DNA from: JAKLHL01 sp964411885
GTDB lineage: Bacteria > Bdellovibrionota > JAFGOL01
Reading direction: 5' to 3'
Assembly (NCBI GenBank): GCA_964411885.1
Contig: CAYPMK010000004.1
Coordinates: forward strand, 1 to 58,854
DNA: 58,854 nucleotides
A model generated the notes under the pieces. That model saw nothing but the letters and a program-made list of their open reading frames with translations, made no database searches and was not told where the DNA came from. This document shows, one piece after another, positions 26,246 through 34,773 of the stretch. How positions within the stretch are numbered: position 1 is the first letter of the stretch; every line of letters begins with the position of its first letter. Made by a program: the position numbers and the translations under genes.

Positions 26246-27286
26246 TTAGGGTGTTATACCAGAAACAGCAGCTATTAATTTGAAATAATAGTTATTAGAG
26301 CTTTCTTCTCCCGGGTTTGCTACTAAAAAGGCCACGCTACCATTAAACCCAGAAGGTAATTGTTTTATTTTTATATATCTAACACAAGCTCCGTCTTGAG
26401 ACTTTACGACACAAAGCGGTTCATCCTCTGTTGCTTTTAATATCTTATAATATTTAATACCGTATATTGGATCATGGAACTTAAAAATTATATCGCTCTC
26501 TTGTGCCTCGAACCCTTTCATGGCTATATAGTGCCCATTTGGTCCACTTATATTATTTATTGATATATCTAAGAGTTCAGCCCCGTTGTATGTAGAGCTA
26601 GTCTTTTCCTCTATAGGATATTCAAGATATAGTATTGAATAAGCCCACGGATGAGAGTTGTTCAACGCCTGATTCCCACTGGCAAAAGTACATTGATCTA
26701 TGTCGTTAGGGAATACGTTGCTCTGATAATCTTTTGCGCTAGTGCCATTAACGTTGTTCAATTCTGTGGCTCTTTCTTCAAAGAACATCGCTGTTTCTAG
26801 AGCAGTTACTTTTTTTGGATTATTAGTCCAAGAAGCGTTTATTAATTCATTGGCAACAGAAAGCATTTGTCTACAATCTTTGTTGTTGGAACAATAACCT
26901 GTTGAGGATCCAGTTGGATCTGAACTTGCAGTTATAGATGAATATAAATTCAACCAGCCCGTCGTAGTCCCTTGAGTAGTGCTTATTAAACTATCTGTTA
27001 TCATTTTTACTGCTGTAGGTCCGCAAGCTATGTTTGAACCCGGAATATTAAAGCCTAATTGTAACAAAAGAGGCATGTTTGGTATTTCGCAGGAGCCTTC
27101 AAACTCACATATTTCAAAATTTGTATCAGCTGCATATGTGTCCGTAGTGGAGTATCCAGGGCATACTTTTTCTAGACAGGAACTTGAATTACAGGAGAGG
27201 TCATTTTGTTTGGCCTTTTTATCAAAACATGAGCTGGTCAGCGAGATGATTATAACTAAAATTAATATTCTCATGTTTACAAACAT
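26246..27286 (-). CDS. Putative lipoprotein with C39-like papain-fold cysteine peptidase domain
   Basis: 346 aa. Hydrophobic signal followed by LTSSC (lipid-accepting C20, a slightly non-standard lipobox). A peptidase C39-like layout follows: Gln76 in LLLQLGF (oxyanion), Cys88 in NIACGPTAV, His252 in GPNGHYIAMKG and Asp272 in FHDPIYG. The family cleaves Gly-Gly leaders or other peptides, and many members are secreted. Extra cysteines (C32, C37, C42, C60, C66, C132, C138, C199) suggest disulfides. ATG 27286 has GGAG 9 bases upstream and a strong promoter. Activity is inferred from motif order only. Confidence 0.65.
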   Translation of the reverse strand: MFVNMRILILVIIISLTSSCFDKKAKQNDLSCNSSSCLEKVCPGYSTTDTYAADTNFEICEFEGSCEIPNMPLLLQLGFNIPGSNIACGPTAVKMITDSLISTTQGTTTGWLNLYSSITASSDPTGSSTGYCSNNKDCRQMLSVANELINASWTNNPKKVTALETAMFFEERATELNNVNGTSAKDYQSNVFPNDIDQCTFASGNQALNNSHPWAYSILYLEYPIEEKTSSTYNGAELLDISINNISGPNGHYIAMKGFEAQESDIIFKFHDPIYGIKYYKILKATEDEPLCVVKSQDGACVRYIKIKQLPSGFNGSVAFLVANPGEESSNNYYFKLIAAVSGITP

Positions 27287-27309
27287 AGAAATTAACTCCT
27301 TATTAGTTC

Positions 27310-27338
27310 ATTATACAACATTTAGAGTTATAAGTCAA
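27310..27338 (-). promoter_or_regulatory. Sigma-70 promoter of the C39-like lipoprotein gene
   Basis: Minus-strand TTGACT (27338-27333), 17 bases, TATAAT (27315-27310): near-perfect consensus, 23 bases before the ATG. Confidence 0.8.
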
Positions 27339-27403
27339 TAATTATTTATTGGAATTTTTTTAGATTAGACAAAATATCTATAATTATTGTATAAGGCTAG
27401 ACT

Positions 27404-27664
27404 ATGAAGAATACCAAACAAATAGTGGCAGATGTTTTTGATGTCCTAAAAAGATCCACTTTAGTGGCAAAACTTATGATGAAAAGATCTATTATGGAAA
27501 GGACAAGAAAATATAAATTTCAAAGACTTGGGGAGTTAACATATTCTTTGTATAAGACAGGACTTATAAAGCATGAATCACTTTCTGAATTAGTTCTTGA
27601 TATAGACGAAGTTAATAAAGAGATAAGGGCTTCTTCTGGAGAGATGGATAACTTTATCCGCTAA
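27404..27664 (+). CDS. Small helical protein, unknown function
   Basis: 86 aa, highly charged, predicted as two or three helices with a coiled-coil end; basic N-terminal half (pI high), acidic C-terminal half, no membrane segment. It diverges from the C39-like lipoprotein and ends 6 bases from the stop of the PspF-like regulator. A candidate promoter TAGACA-18-TATAAG precedes it. No ribosome site is evident (TAAGG about 10 bases upstream at best). Confidence 0.6.
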   Translation: MKNTKQIVADVFDVLKRSTLVAKLMMKRSIMERTRKYKFQRLGELTYSLYKTGLIKHESLSELVLDIDEVNKEIRASSGEMDNFIR

Positions 27665-27670
27665 CTGTTC

Positions 27671-28660
27671 TTATATCCAACCTTCTTTTTCGTACTTATT
27701 TAACTTGTTGTACAGCGTCTTTAATGTTACGCCAAGGGCTGTAGATGTTTTGCTTTTATTCCCATTGAAGTATTGCAAAGAACTAAGTATGTGTTCTCTT
27801 TCTATATCGTCTAGTTTTTGAGGGAAAGAGCTGGAACCAAGACCAGTATTCCTTGCCATAATTCGTATTTCAGAGGGGATTTCATTTACACTTATAGATG
27901 GTTTTTTATTACTTTCATATGGTAGGTTAACTTTTATTCTCTCTAAACAATTAAATAATTCCCTTACATTGCCCGGCCATGGATAACTTAAGAAAACTTC
28001 CATAGCTTCTTGCTGTACTTCTTTTACGGAATTCCCTAGATACTCTTTTACTAGTACAGGTATATCCTCTCTTCTTTTTCTTAGAGGAGGCATTCTTAAA
28101 ACGATAGTGTTAAGTCTATAAAAAAGGTCTTCTCTTAAGGAGTTATTCCTTATTTCATTCTCTAGTTTTTTGTTCGTAGAAGATATTATTCTTACGTTGG
28201 AATTCATGGTGTTAGAACTTCCAACCTTGCTGAATTCACCACTTTGAGCGAACCTTAGCAATTTGGCCTGCATAGATGGGCTTAAGGCAGTTATTTCATC
28301 GAGGTAGATGGTCCCCCCATTTGCTTTTTCAACATACCCTGTTTTATCGCCTATTGCCCCAGTGAAACTTCCTTTTACATGTCCAAATAAGTCACTGTCA
28401 AACAATTCTTCTGTTAATGATGCACAATTTATTATAACGAAAGGTTTAGATGCACGGTTGCTTCTTTTGTGGATCTCTCTTGCTATAAGTTCTTTCCCTG
28501 TTCCTGTTTCTCCAGTTACAATGACGTTAATATTGCTTTTTGCTATTCTATTCACTATGTCTATAATGCTTTTCATTTCTTCACTTTCATAAACTAGTCT
28601 ACTTGTAACCTGTGATTGGTTCAAAGAAGGGTTGTTGGCTTTAATTGTTTCAAGGTTCAT
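27671..28660 (-). CDS. Sigma-54-dependent transcriptional activator lacking a sensor domain (PspF-like)
   Basis: 329 aa: AAA+ enhancer-binding domain plus Fis-type HTH. Motifs are intact: Walker A GETGTGKE, the sigma-54 contact loop GSFTGA, Walker B GGTIYLDEI, the arginine region VRIISSTN, PPLRKRREDIP and PWPGNVREL; the HTH is NKSKTSTALGVTLKTLYNKL. Only ~25 residues precede the AAA+ domain, so it must be controlled by another protein, as PspF is by PspA. A GGGGGAGG ribosome site and an inverted repeat lie upstream. No -24/-12 site was found in nearby intergenic DNA, so its targets are probably elsewhere. Confidence 0.9.
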   Translation of the reverse strand: MNLETIKANNPSLNQSQVTSRLVYESEEMKSIIDIVNRIAKSNINVIVTGETGTGKELIAREIHKRSNRASKPFVIINCASLTEELFDSDLFGHVKGSFTGAIGDKTGYVEKANGGTIYLDEITALSPSMQAKLLRFAQSGEFSKVGSSNTMNSNVRIISSTNKKLENEIRNNSLREDLFYRLNTIVLRMPPLRKRREDIPVLVKEYLGNSVKEVQQEAMEVFLSYPWPGNVRELFNCLERIKVNLPYESNKKPSISVNEIPSEIRIMARNTGLGSSSFPQKLDDIEREHILSSLQYFNGNKSKTSTALGVTLKTLYNKLNKYEKEGWI

Positions 28661-28678
28661 GTTATAATCGCCTCCCCC

Positions 28679-28700
28679 AAAGCACTTTTATATGTGCTTT
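28679..28700 (-). promoter_or_regulatory. Inverted repeat in the leader of the PspF-like gene
   Basis: AAAGCAC-8 bases-GTGCTTT, a perfect 7-bp inverted repeat lying between the candidate promoter and the ribosome site. It could be an operator, possibly for autoregulation, or a terminator remnant of the upstream transporter gene; there is no T run. Confidence 0.4.
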
Positions 28701-28724
28701 AAATCTAAATAAGACAATGTAATA

Positions 28725-28752
28725 TTTATACAGACGGAAATTCTAAAAGCAA
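28725..28752 (-). promoter_or_regulatory. Candidate promoter of the PspF-like regulator
   Basis: Minus-strand TTGCTT (28752-28747), 16 bases, TATAAA (28730-28725). Confidence 0.5.
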
Positions 28753-28760
28753 GCGATAAT

Positions 28761-30437
28761 TTATAGTTTTTTATATTTTTTCATTATTGCTACAGAAGCA
28801 AGGCTTAATAGCAATATTCCGACATAACAATAAGTTGGCGCAACACCAGATCCATAAGATAGGAAACCAAGTATGGCGGCTATAGATGTTGCCAACACTA
28901 CGTATTTTATTTGTTTTAGAACATGACTACTTGGGTTAACACCAAAAAGAGCACTGCTTATTATGGAGCTAGGCGAGTATGGGCACAATAGTTCACCGAT
29001 CAATGCTCCTTCTAATATACAAATACTTACTGCACTCATATCTATTGAGCCTAGATCAAGCCCTATTAGCGGGGTGAACGAGGTAAGCAGTAAATAGGAA
29101 GAAGCAACGAAACCACCCATTATCGACGACGATATTATTGAAGAGACAAATAACAGGACAAAGAATAGTGGGCTTTGGATATCTGTAATAAAAAAGCTTA
29201 TCATAAAATGTATGGCGCCGGTGTCACGAAGGACTTTTTCTAAAGAGTAAGCCAACACAATGTATGCCATGAACTTTAGAGAGTATTTTAATGTGCTAAA
29301 TGCTAGTTTGCAGATCTCCTTCAGCGAGAGTATGCCGTGTTTTGTGGAGTAATATATTGCAGGCAGTATTGCGGCAAGACCAGATATTAGTAATACATTA
29401 TTAAGTTTGAAGTCGAGAAAGACTAAAGGTATAGGTAATATTGAAGCTATTATTACAGCGTATGGGATTATCTTTATTTTTTTAAGATCTGGATCTGAAT
29501 CTGAGTAAATAATATTACGAACGGATTTTTTGCTCCACAAAATATACAAGAAGGAAACTGTTAGTAGTGCCAGAGAGGTAAAGTGAAAATATATTGAGTT
29601 GCCCTGTATATAAAAGAACATTAAAGGAGAAAATACTAATAGAGGCTGTATTGCTAATCCTATTGTTTGAAAAGTTGTTTCAGTATTGTGTAAGGGTCTA
29701 TCCTTATTAATGGCCTTAAAGTACCAATTGCCAAAACTTGAGAATATATATGGATGATAAGCTGTAAAGATCAAAGGAATGTATTTTAATGGGGATCTCT
29801 CTTCTGCGATAGTGCGCAGGGAACCAGCCTTGTTCATTATTCTTATACACAGTATTATAAGGTAAAGAAAAATGGCGAGCTTTATACCCTTAAAGCCGTA
29901 TGGGATATATTTAAAAATCAAGTCGTGCAGGCCCATTGTAAAGGAATTAGCAGAATTTATAGATGCACCCACCCATATTCCTGTCAACAAACATGCAATC
30001 GGGTTCAGCGTTATTAAAGATCCAAAAAGAGCGATGAAGCCTGGTATTATACTTTTTGCTTTTATTTGTTCTGCTTGCAGGAGCTTTTGTTCCATTATTT
30101 GATTGGTACTTTTTTCTGTTATGGCGAATTCTACGATATTATTACCGTCTAATTCAGCGAACTTGGTGTTTAAAACGTAAGTGTTCATTACATGTGGAGC
30201 GTTCCTTTGATTGAACATCTCAACATGTTGTTTTAGTCTTTCTTCATGCAGGCTATTGCTGTTCTCGTACTCAACATGGTCACCTTTTTTTGCTATTTCA
30301 TTTAAGACGCTGTATATTTCTGCCCATATTCTGTCAGCAGATTTTAATTTAAGATAATAGTTATCTTTCCCGTAAAGGGCTAGAAAGACGAGCAAGAGGA
30401 TCAATATTGATCCTAGTATTATTCTTAACCTTTTCAT
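28761..30437 (-). CDS. NhaC-like ion-transporter-superfamily membrane protein with periplasmic insert
   Basis: 558 aa, about a dozen membrane segments. After the first segment (residues ~4-22) comes a ~110-residue soluble, presumably periplasmic region, then a core whose start (IPGFIALFGSLITLNPIACLLTGIWVGA) and end (GALIGELLCPYSPSSIISSALFGV) resemble the Na+/H+ antiporter NhaC family. The stretch that in NhaC relatives carries DDYxN...MRPLTDR reads SSFGNWYFKAINKDRP, so charged residues expected for ion exchange are altered. The next gene on this strand is the PspF-like activator. Substrate unknown; a transport role is likely. Confidence 0.65.
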   Translation of the reverse strand: MKRLRIILGSILILLLVFLALYGKDNYYLKLKSADRIWAEIYSVLNEIAKKGDHVEYENSNSLHEERLKQHVEMFNQRNAPHVMNTYVLNTKFAELDGNNIVEFAITEKSTNQIMEQKLLQAEQIKAKSIIPGFIALFGSLITLNPIACLLTGIWVGASINSANSFTMGLHDLIFKYIPYGFKGIKLAIFLYLIILCIRIMNKAGSLRTIAEERSPLKYIPLIFTAYHPYIFSSFGNWYFKAINKDRPLHNTETTFQTIGLAIQPLLVFSPLMFFYIQGNSIYFHFTSLALLTVSFLYILWSKKSVRNIIYSDSDPDLKKIKIIPYAVIIASILPIPLVFLDFKLNNVLLISGLAAILPAIYYSTKHGILSLKEICKLAFSTLKYSLKFMAYIVLAYSLEKVLRDTGAIHFMISFFITDIQSPLFFVLLFVSSIISSSIMGGFVASSYLLLTSFTPLIGLDLGSIDMSAVSICILEGALIGELLCPYSPSSIISSALFGVNPSSHVLKQIKYVVLATSIAAILGFLSYGSGVAPTYCYVGILLLSLASVAIMKKYKKL

Positions 30438-30497
30438 TAAAGCATACTTACTGCAAAAATCGTTTTAAGATAAGTACTTTCTGGTAGTACCAAAAAA

Positions 30498-30526
30498 TTG
30501 ACAGGTGGCCTAAGCAAGTATACACT
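30498..30526 (+). promoter_or_regulatory. Promoter of the long envelope/regulator operon
   Basis: TTGACA (30498-30503), 17 bases, TACACT (30521-30526). The -10 overlaps the palindrome at 30522-30534. It drives the + strand run that starts at 30568. Confidence 0.65.
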
Positions 30527-30534
30527 TTAAGTGT
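30522..30534. promoter_or_regulatory. Operator-like palindrome over the -10
   Basis: ACACTT-T-AAGTGT, a perfect 6-bp palindrome with one central base covering the -10 of the promoter at 30498. The position fits a repressor or autoregulation site. Confidence 0.45.
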
Positions 30535-30567
30535 GGGGTTTATAATATAAAAAGAGGGGGTGGGGTT

Positions 30568-32138
30568 ATGCCTCTAGCTAGAGTATTGGTGGTAGACGAC
30601 GAACCTACTTATAGGTCTTCTGTTTCAAGATGTCTTACTAATCAAAGTTATCAAGTTACAGCGGCAGAAAATGGAGAAAAAGCCCTTGAGCTTATCTCAT
30701 CAGGAAGATTTGATCTTGTTATATCAGATATAAAGATGCCGGGCATGAGCGGCATAGATCTTTTGTCTAAATTAACAGAGATATCTCCGTCTACAGCCTC
30801 TATCATAATGACAGCATATGCCACAATAGATACTGCAATAGAAGCAACAAAACTTGGAGCTTTCCATTACCTAGTAAAACCTTTTAATGTTGATGAGTTA
30901 GTTCAGTTGGCGGCTAGAGCGATAGAACACAAGAAATTGAAAGAAGAGAATATATATCTAAAGAAACAACTCAACAAGAATACTGGTGTGTCTAATATAA
31001 TATTTAAAAGCAAAGCAATGCAAGAAGTTGTTGATCTAGTCAAGAAGGCTGCTGACGTTACTAGCAATGTCCTTATAACAGGAGAGGACGGTACAGGTAA
31101 GACCCTTGTAGCAAAGACCATACATTCTATGAGCGAGAGATCAAAAAAACTTTTTGCAACTGTAGACTGCTCTTCTATTTCATCTGATAACCTTGAGATA
31201 GAATTATTTGGATATGTTAAGGGTGCTTTTCCNNNNNNNNNNNNNNNNNNNNNNNNNNNNNNNNNNNNNNNNNNNNNNNNNNNNNNNNNNNNNNNNNNNN
31301 NNNNNNNNNNNNNNNNNNNNNNNNNNNNNNNNTTTCATCTGATAACCTTGAGATAGAATTATTTGGATATGTTAAGGGTGCTTTTCCCGGTGCTATATCA
31401 TCTAAAGCAGGCCTTTTGGAAATAGCCGACGGTGGAACTGTCTTAATAGACAACATACATGAGATGCCTCAAGGGATTCAAACAAAAATGATCAACTTTT
31501 TGTCATCTAGCACATATTGCCCTGTTGGCACATCAAGACCGCTTTCCAGCGACGTAAGAATATTGGGAGCTTCCTCTAGGTCTATAGAAGCTATAAGCAA
31601 TGATACAAGGATAAAGAAAGATCTCATCTATCGTTTAAATGTTATTCCTGTACATTTATCCTCTTTAAGAGAAAGAAAAGATGATATAGAAATACTCACC
31701 ATGCATTTTGTTAATACTTATGGTTCAAAAAGGTCTAATAGCGGTGTTAATGTAGAAGAAGCTGTTATGGACGCTTTTCTTTTGTATAGCTGGCCTGGCA
31801 ACGTTGCTGAATTAAAGGGCTTGGTTGAAAGATTGGTTACCCTTAGTGACGGGAAGATCAAAGTTTCTGACCTTCCTAGAAAGTATTTAGAAGATACAGG
31901 CACATTGATCTCTACAGAGAACCTTAACTTTGTTTCAAGTCCAAGTATTATGGTCACAGAAAGTGGAGTTGACCTTAATAATATCATTAAGGACATAGAA
32001 GATAATTTAATTAAACAGGCTCTTGATATGACCAGTTGGAATAAAAATAGAGCAGCCAAACTTCTTGGTCTGAACAGGACTACTTTAGTAGAAAAGTTAA
32101 GGAAGAGAGGTTTGATAAATACGAGGATAAAAGATTAA
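30568..32138 (+). CDS. NtrC-type response regulator with degenerate sigma-54 and ATPase motifs
   Basis: Receiver, AAA+ and Fis-type HTH domains. The receiver is complete (D10-D11, phospho-acceptor D54 in DIKMPG, MTAYA, VKPF). Walker A is GEDGTGKT (172-179). Removing one 55-base copy and the N run at 31233-31332 gives a single 471-aa frame, in which the sigma-54 loop reads GAFPGA (219-224) instead of GAFTGA and Walker B reads VLIDNI (D243, N244) instead of LDE. The HTH (NKNRAAKLLGLNRTTLVEKL) is normal. It may therefore act as a phosphorylation-controlled DNA-binding protein that does not activate sigma-54. No sensor kinase is adjacent. The next ATG overlaps its stop by one base. Confidence 0.88.
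31178..31232. repeat. 55-base contig-end duplication, copy 1 (assembly artefact)
   Basis: Identical to 31333-31387; contig-end k-mer overlap of the same 55-base length as in mutL. Confidence 0.9.
31233..31332. other. Scaffold gap, 100 N (artificial; flanks overlap)
   Basis: Exactly 100 N inside the response regulator. Flanks overlap by 55 bases, so nothing is missing. Confidence 0.9.
31333..31387. repeat. 55-base contig-end duplication, copy 2 (assembly artefact)
   Basis: Second copy of the response-regulator contig overlap; see 31178-31232. Confidence 0.9.
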
Positions 32139-33127
32139 TGGGACTTATTCTTGGTAAAAGTAGTTCATCTTCTTCTATTGATCATACACAGGAACTTAAC
32201 AAGAAAAAAACTGTTATATCTGTAGGTGGTGGCAAGGGTGGTGTTGGTAAAACACTTATAACAGCCAACCTTGGTATAATGTTAGCTAGAGAAGGTAGGA
32301 ATGTAATACTAATAGATCTCGATCTTGGCGGTGCCAACCTTCATACTTGTCTTGGAGTGGACCTTCCAAAGAGTACTTTAAGTGATTTTATGCTTAAGGA
32401 CGTTAATGACCTTAACGAAATACTTATAGATACACCTATTAGGAATTTAAGATTGATAAGTGGTGCACAAGATATTCTTGATATAGCTAATATAAAATAT
32501 ATGCAAAAGGTCCGCTTTATAAATAAGTTAAAGGAACTAGACGCTGATTATATTATATTAGATCTTGGTGCAGGAACGTCGTTCAATACCTTAGATTTTT
32601 TTCTTGCTTCAGATATTGGAATAGTAACCCTCGTTCCAGAGCCTACCTCTATAGAAAATGTATACAGGTTCATTAAGAGTGCTTTTTACAGAAAACTTAA
32701 AAATGCAGAATCAACTCTTAAAGTAAAGAAAATGATAGATGATATTATGAAGAACAGGATAGCTAACGGTATTAGTACACCGTCTGATCTTTTAAGGAAG
32801 ATAGATGAAGTAGAACCTAGTATGGGACAAGCCATAAGAAATGAGATATCTGATTTTGCTCCTAAGTTGATAATTAACATGGTCCGTTCACAGACAGACA
32901 TAGAGATCGGTCATGCAGTTAGTTCTGTATGTAAAAAATATTTCGGTATAGAAACAGATCTTCTTGGTTATATTGAATATGATAATCTTGTATGGCAAAG
33001 TATAAGAAAGAAAAATCCTGTTATACTTGAATTCCCAAATTCAAAATTGATATCTAATTTTAATCGTATATATAGAAAGGTTATTGACCCAGACGTTAAG
33101 TTCATAGAAGGAACTTTGGAGCGATAA
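32138..33127 (+). CDS. MinD/FlhG-like P-loop ATPase
   Basis: 329-aa member of the ParA/MinD family (closest in style to FlhG/FleN-like COG0455). Deviant Walker A GGGKGGVGKT near residues 31-40, switch region DLDLGGANLHTCLGV and Walker B YIILDLGAG are intact. A Ser-rich N-terminal tail of ~25 residues precedes the ATPase. Such proteins set cell position or number of structures; no flagellar gene is present here. Its neighbours, the J/HTH protein and RluD, form a block known in deltaproteobacterial genomes, so a role in envelope or polarity is more likely than flagellar counting. Confidence 0.85.
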   Translation: MGLILGKSSSSSSIDHTQELNKKKTVISVGGGKGGVGKTLITANLGIMLAREGRNVILIDLDLGGANLHTCLGVDLPKSTLSDFMLKDVNDLNEILIDTPIRNLRLISGAQDILDIANIKYMQKVRFINKLKELDADYIILDLGAGTSFNTLDFFLASDIGIVTLVPEPTSIENVYRFIKSAFYRKLKNAESTLKVKKMIDDIMKNRIANGISTPSDLLRKIDEVEPSMGQAIRNEISDFAPKLIINMVRSQTDIEIGHAVSSVCKKYFGIETDLLGYIEYDNLVWQSIRKKNPVILEFPNSKLISNFNRIYRKVIDPDVKFIEGTLER

Positions 33128-33130
33128 AAG

Positions 33131-33847
33131 ATGCCCGATCCTAAATCAAGTATAAATTATTACGAGATACTAGAGATAAGCGAGAACGCCACTCGTAAAG
33201 AGATAGTAGAAGCATATCAAAGGGCAAAAGCTGTATATAGTAAAGATTCAATGGCGCTTTACTCTCTCTACTCAGATGAAGAAAGTAGTAATATGGTAAA
33301 TTTAATAGAGGAAGCCTATCAGGTCCTTATTAATCCACAAAGAAGAGAACTTTATAATAGAGAGCATAATATAAACAGTCATAGATCTGTGGTGAACATA
33401 ATATTTGATAAACCGGGGGAACTTGGTCGTTCTTTTGTAGAAACACCAAACTTTGGTGATGCATCAGATGATTATGAGGATCCCAAAATAAATAAAGCTG
33501 CTTTTAAAGCATATGTTTCTGTTTCAAAACAGGAGAGTACAAGCAAAGTACCGGAATATAAGGTAGATGAATCTCTTGAATCAAAGATAAGATTTGAAGA
33601 GGATTTCTCAGGTGCTTTTCTACAGCAAATAAGAAAATACAAGAATATAAACCTTGGATATTTATCGAATGTAACTAAAGTCGCTGTATATCATCTTGAG
33701 GCTATAGAACGTGAAGATTATAAAGCTATGCCAGCAAGGGTTTATGTAAGGGGATTTATAAAAAGTTATGCAAAAGCTTTGGATCTTGATTTTGAGAAAG
33801 TAGTTGCTGCATATATGAAGAGGTATGATAAGGCACTCGAGAAGTGA
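33131..33847 (+). CDS. J-domain-like plus RodZ-type HTH protein
   Basis: 238 aa. Residues ~9-80 form a J-domain-like helical bundle (YYEILEISENATRKEIVEAY ... EEAYQVLINPQRRELYN), but the HPD tripeptide needed to stimulate DnaK is absent (the loop reads YSKDSM). Residues ~155-235 are an HTH_25-type domain as in the cytoplasmic part of RodZ (FLQQIRKYKNINLGYLSNVT ... YVRGFIKSYAKALDLD). No membrane segment. GGAG lies 9 bases before ATG. The fused architecture is known beside MinD-like genes. Likely a partner or adaptor of the ATPase. Confidence 0.8.
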   Translation: MPDPKSSINYYEILEISENATRKEIVEAYQRAKAVYSKDSMALYSLYSDEESSNMVNLIEEAYQVLINPQRRELYNREHNINSHRSVVNIIFDKPGELGRSFVETPNFGDASDDYEDPKINKAAFKAYVSVSKQESTSKVPEYKVDESLESKIRFEEDFSGAFLQQIRKYKNINLGYLSNVTKVAVYHLEAIEREDYKAMPARVYVRGFIKSYAKALDLDFEKVVAAYMKRYDKALEK

Positions 33848-34773
33848 AGACCAATACATATACATTTACGTCTAATTATAACAGTAAAAGATTGGATATA
33901 CTTTTAGTAGAATACTTTGAAGATATAGGAGATGCTTTTTCTAGGAATGCTATTCAGGTCCTAATAAAGGATGGTCTAGTAAAGGTAAATGGTGAATTAG
34001 CCAAGCCATCACGTGTTATTAAGTTGGGTGATCTTATACAAATAAGTATACCAGAGCAATCTCCTCTGGATATTAAACCTCAGAATATACCTTTAAGGAT
34101 AATTTATGAGGACGATAATATCATCGTTATAAACAAAAAAGCAGGTATGGTCGTTCATCCAGCTCCGGGCAATGAGGATGGTACTTTAGTTAATGCTTTA
34201 TATCATTTTTGTTCAGGTAAATTATCGTCCATAGGAGGAGCATCTAGAGCAGGGATAGTACATAGATTGGATAAAGATACCAGTGGTCTTATTGTAGTAG
34301 CGAAAGACGATGTGTCACATCTTGATCTGGCAAAACAATTCTCTAATAAAAGTGCGGGAAGAATTTATTATGCTGTCGTTTGGGGTGTACCAAAAGACAA
34401 AGAACTTGAAATAAGTACTTTTTATGGCAGGCATCCTACAGATAGAAAAAAATTTAGTAGTAAATTAAAGAGCGGGAAAAAAGCAATAACAAGATATAAG
34501 GTCCTGTCCCATAATGATAGCGTTAGTTTATTAAGGCTGGAGCTTAGCACTGGTCGTACTCATCAAATAAGGGTACATATGGCAGATCTTGGTCACCCTC
34601 TTTTGGGTGATACTACATATGGTAAACAAAAAGACAAAAAAAAGTTCATTGGTAGACAAGCTCTTCACGCGCTGTCACTTACATTCCAACATCCAACTAA
34701 TAACGTAAAACTGACTTTTATATCGCCAATGGAAAAGGATCTTAAGGAGTTAATAAATGAACAGGCTCTATAG
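33844..34773 (+). CDS. rluD: 23S rRNA pseudouridine synthase, RluD type
   Basis: 309 aa: N-terminal S4 RNA-binding domain (residues ~14-75, VKVNGELAKPSRVIKLGD) and catalytic domain with HRLDKDTSG (D143 the nucleophile), LELSTGRTHQIRVHM and GHPLLGDTTYG. GTG start overlaps the previous stop (GTGA). The last 17 bases overlap the following protease gene. RluD versus other S4-containing RluA-family members cannot be fully separated by eye. Confidence 0.9.
   Translation: MKTNTYTFTSNYNSKRLDILLVEYFEDIGDAFSRNAIQVLIKDGLVKVNGELAKPSRVIKLGDLIQISIPEQSPLDIKPQNIPLRIIYEDDNIIVINKKAGMVVHPAPGNEDGTLVNALYHFCSGKLSSIGGASRAGIVHRLDKDTSGLIVVAKDDVSHLDLAKQFSNKSAGRIYYAVVWGVPKDKELEISTFYGRHPTDRKKFSSKLKSGKKAITRYKVLSHNDSVSLLRLELSTGRTHQIRVHMADLGHPLLGDTTYGKQKDKKKFIGRQALHALSLTFQHPTNNVKLTFISPMEKDLKELINEQAL

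Noticed and set aside
30438..30567. A -24/-12 sigma-54 promoter before the response regulator
   Set aside because: No GG-N10-GC with flanking consensus; a sigma-70 type TTGACA/TACACT fits instead. No convincing sigma-54 site was seen in other intergenic regions either.
31416..32138. Separate activator fragment starting at 31416
   Set aside because: It is the second half of the 30568 response regulator once the duplicated 55 bases are merged.
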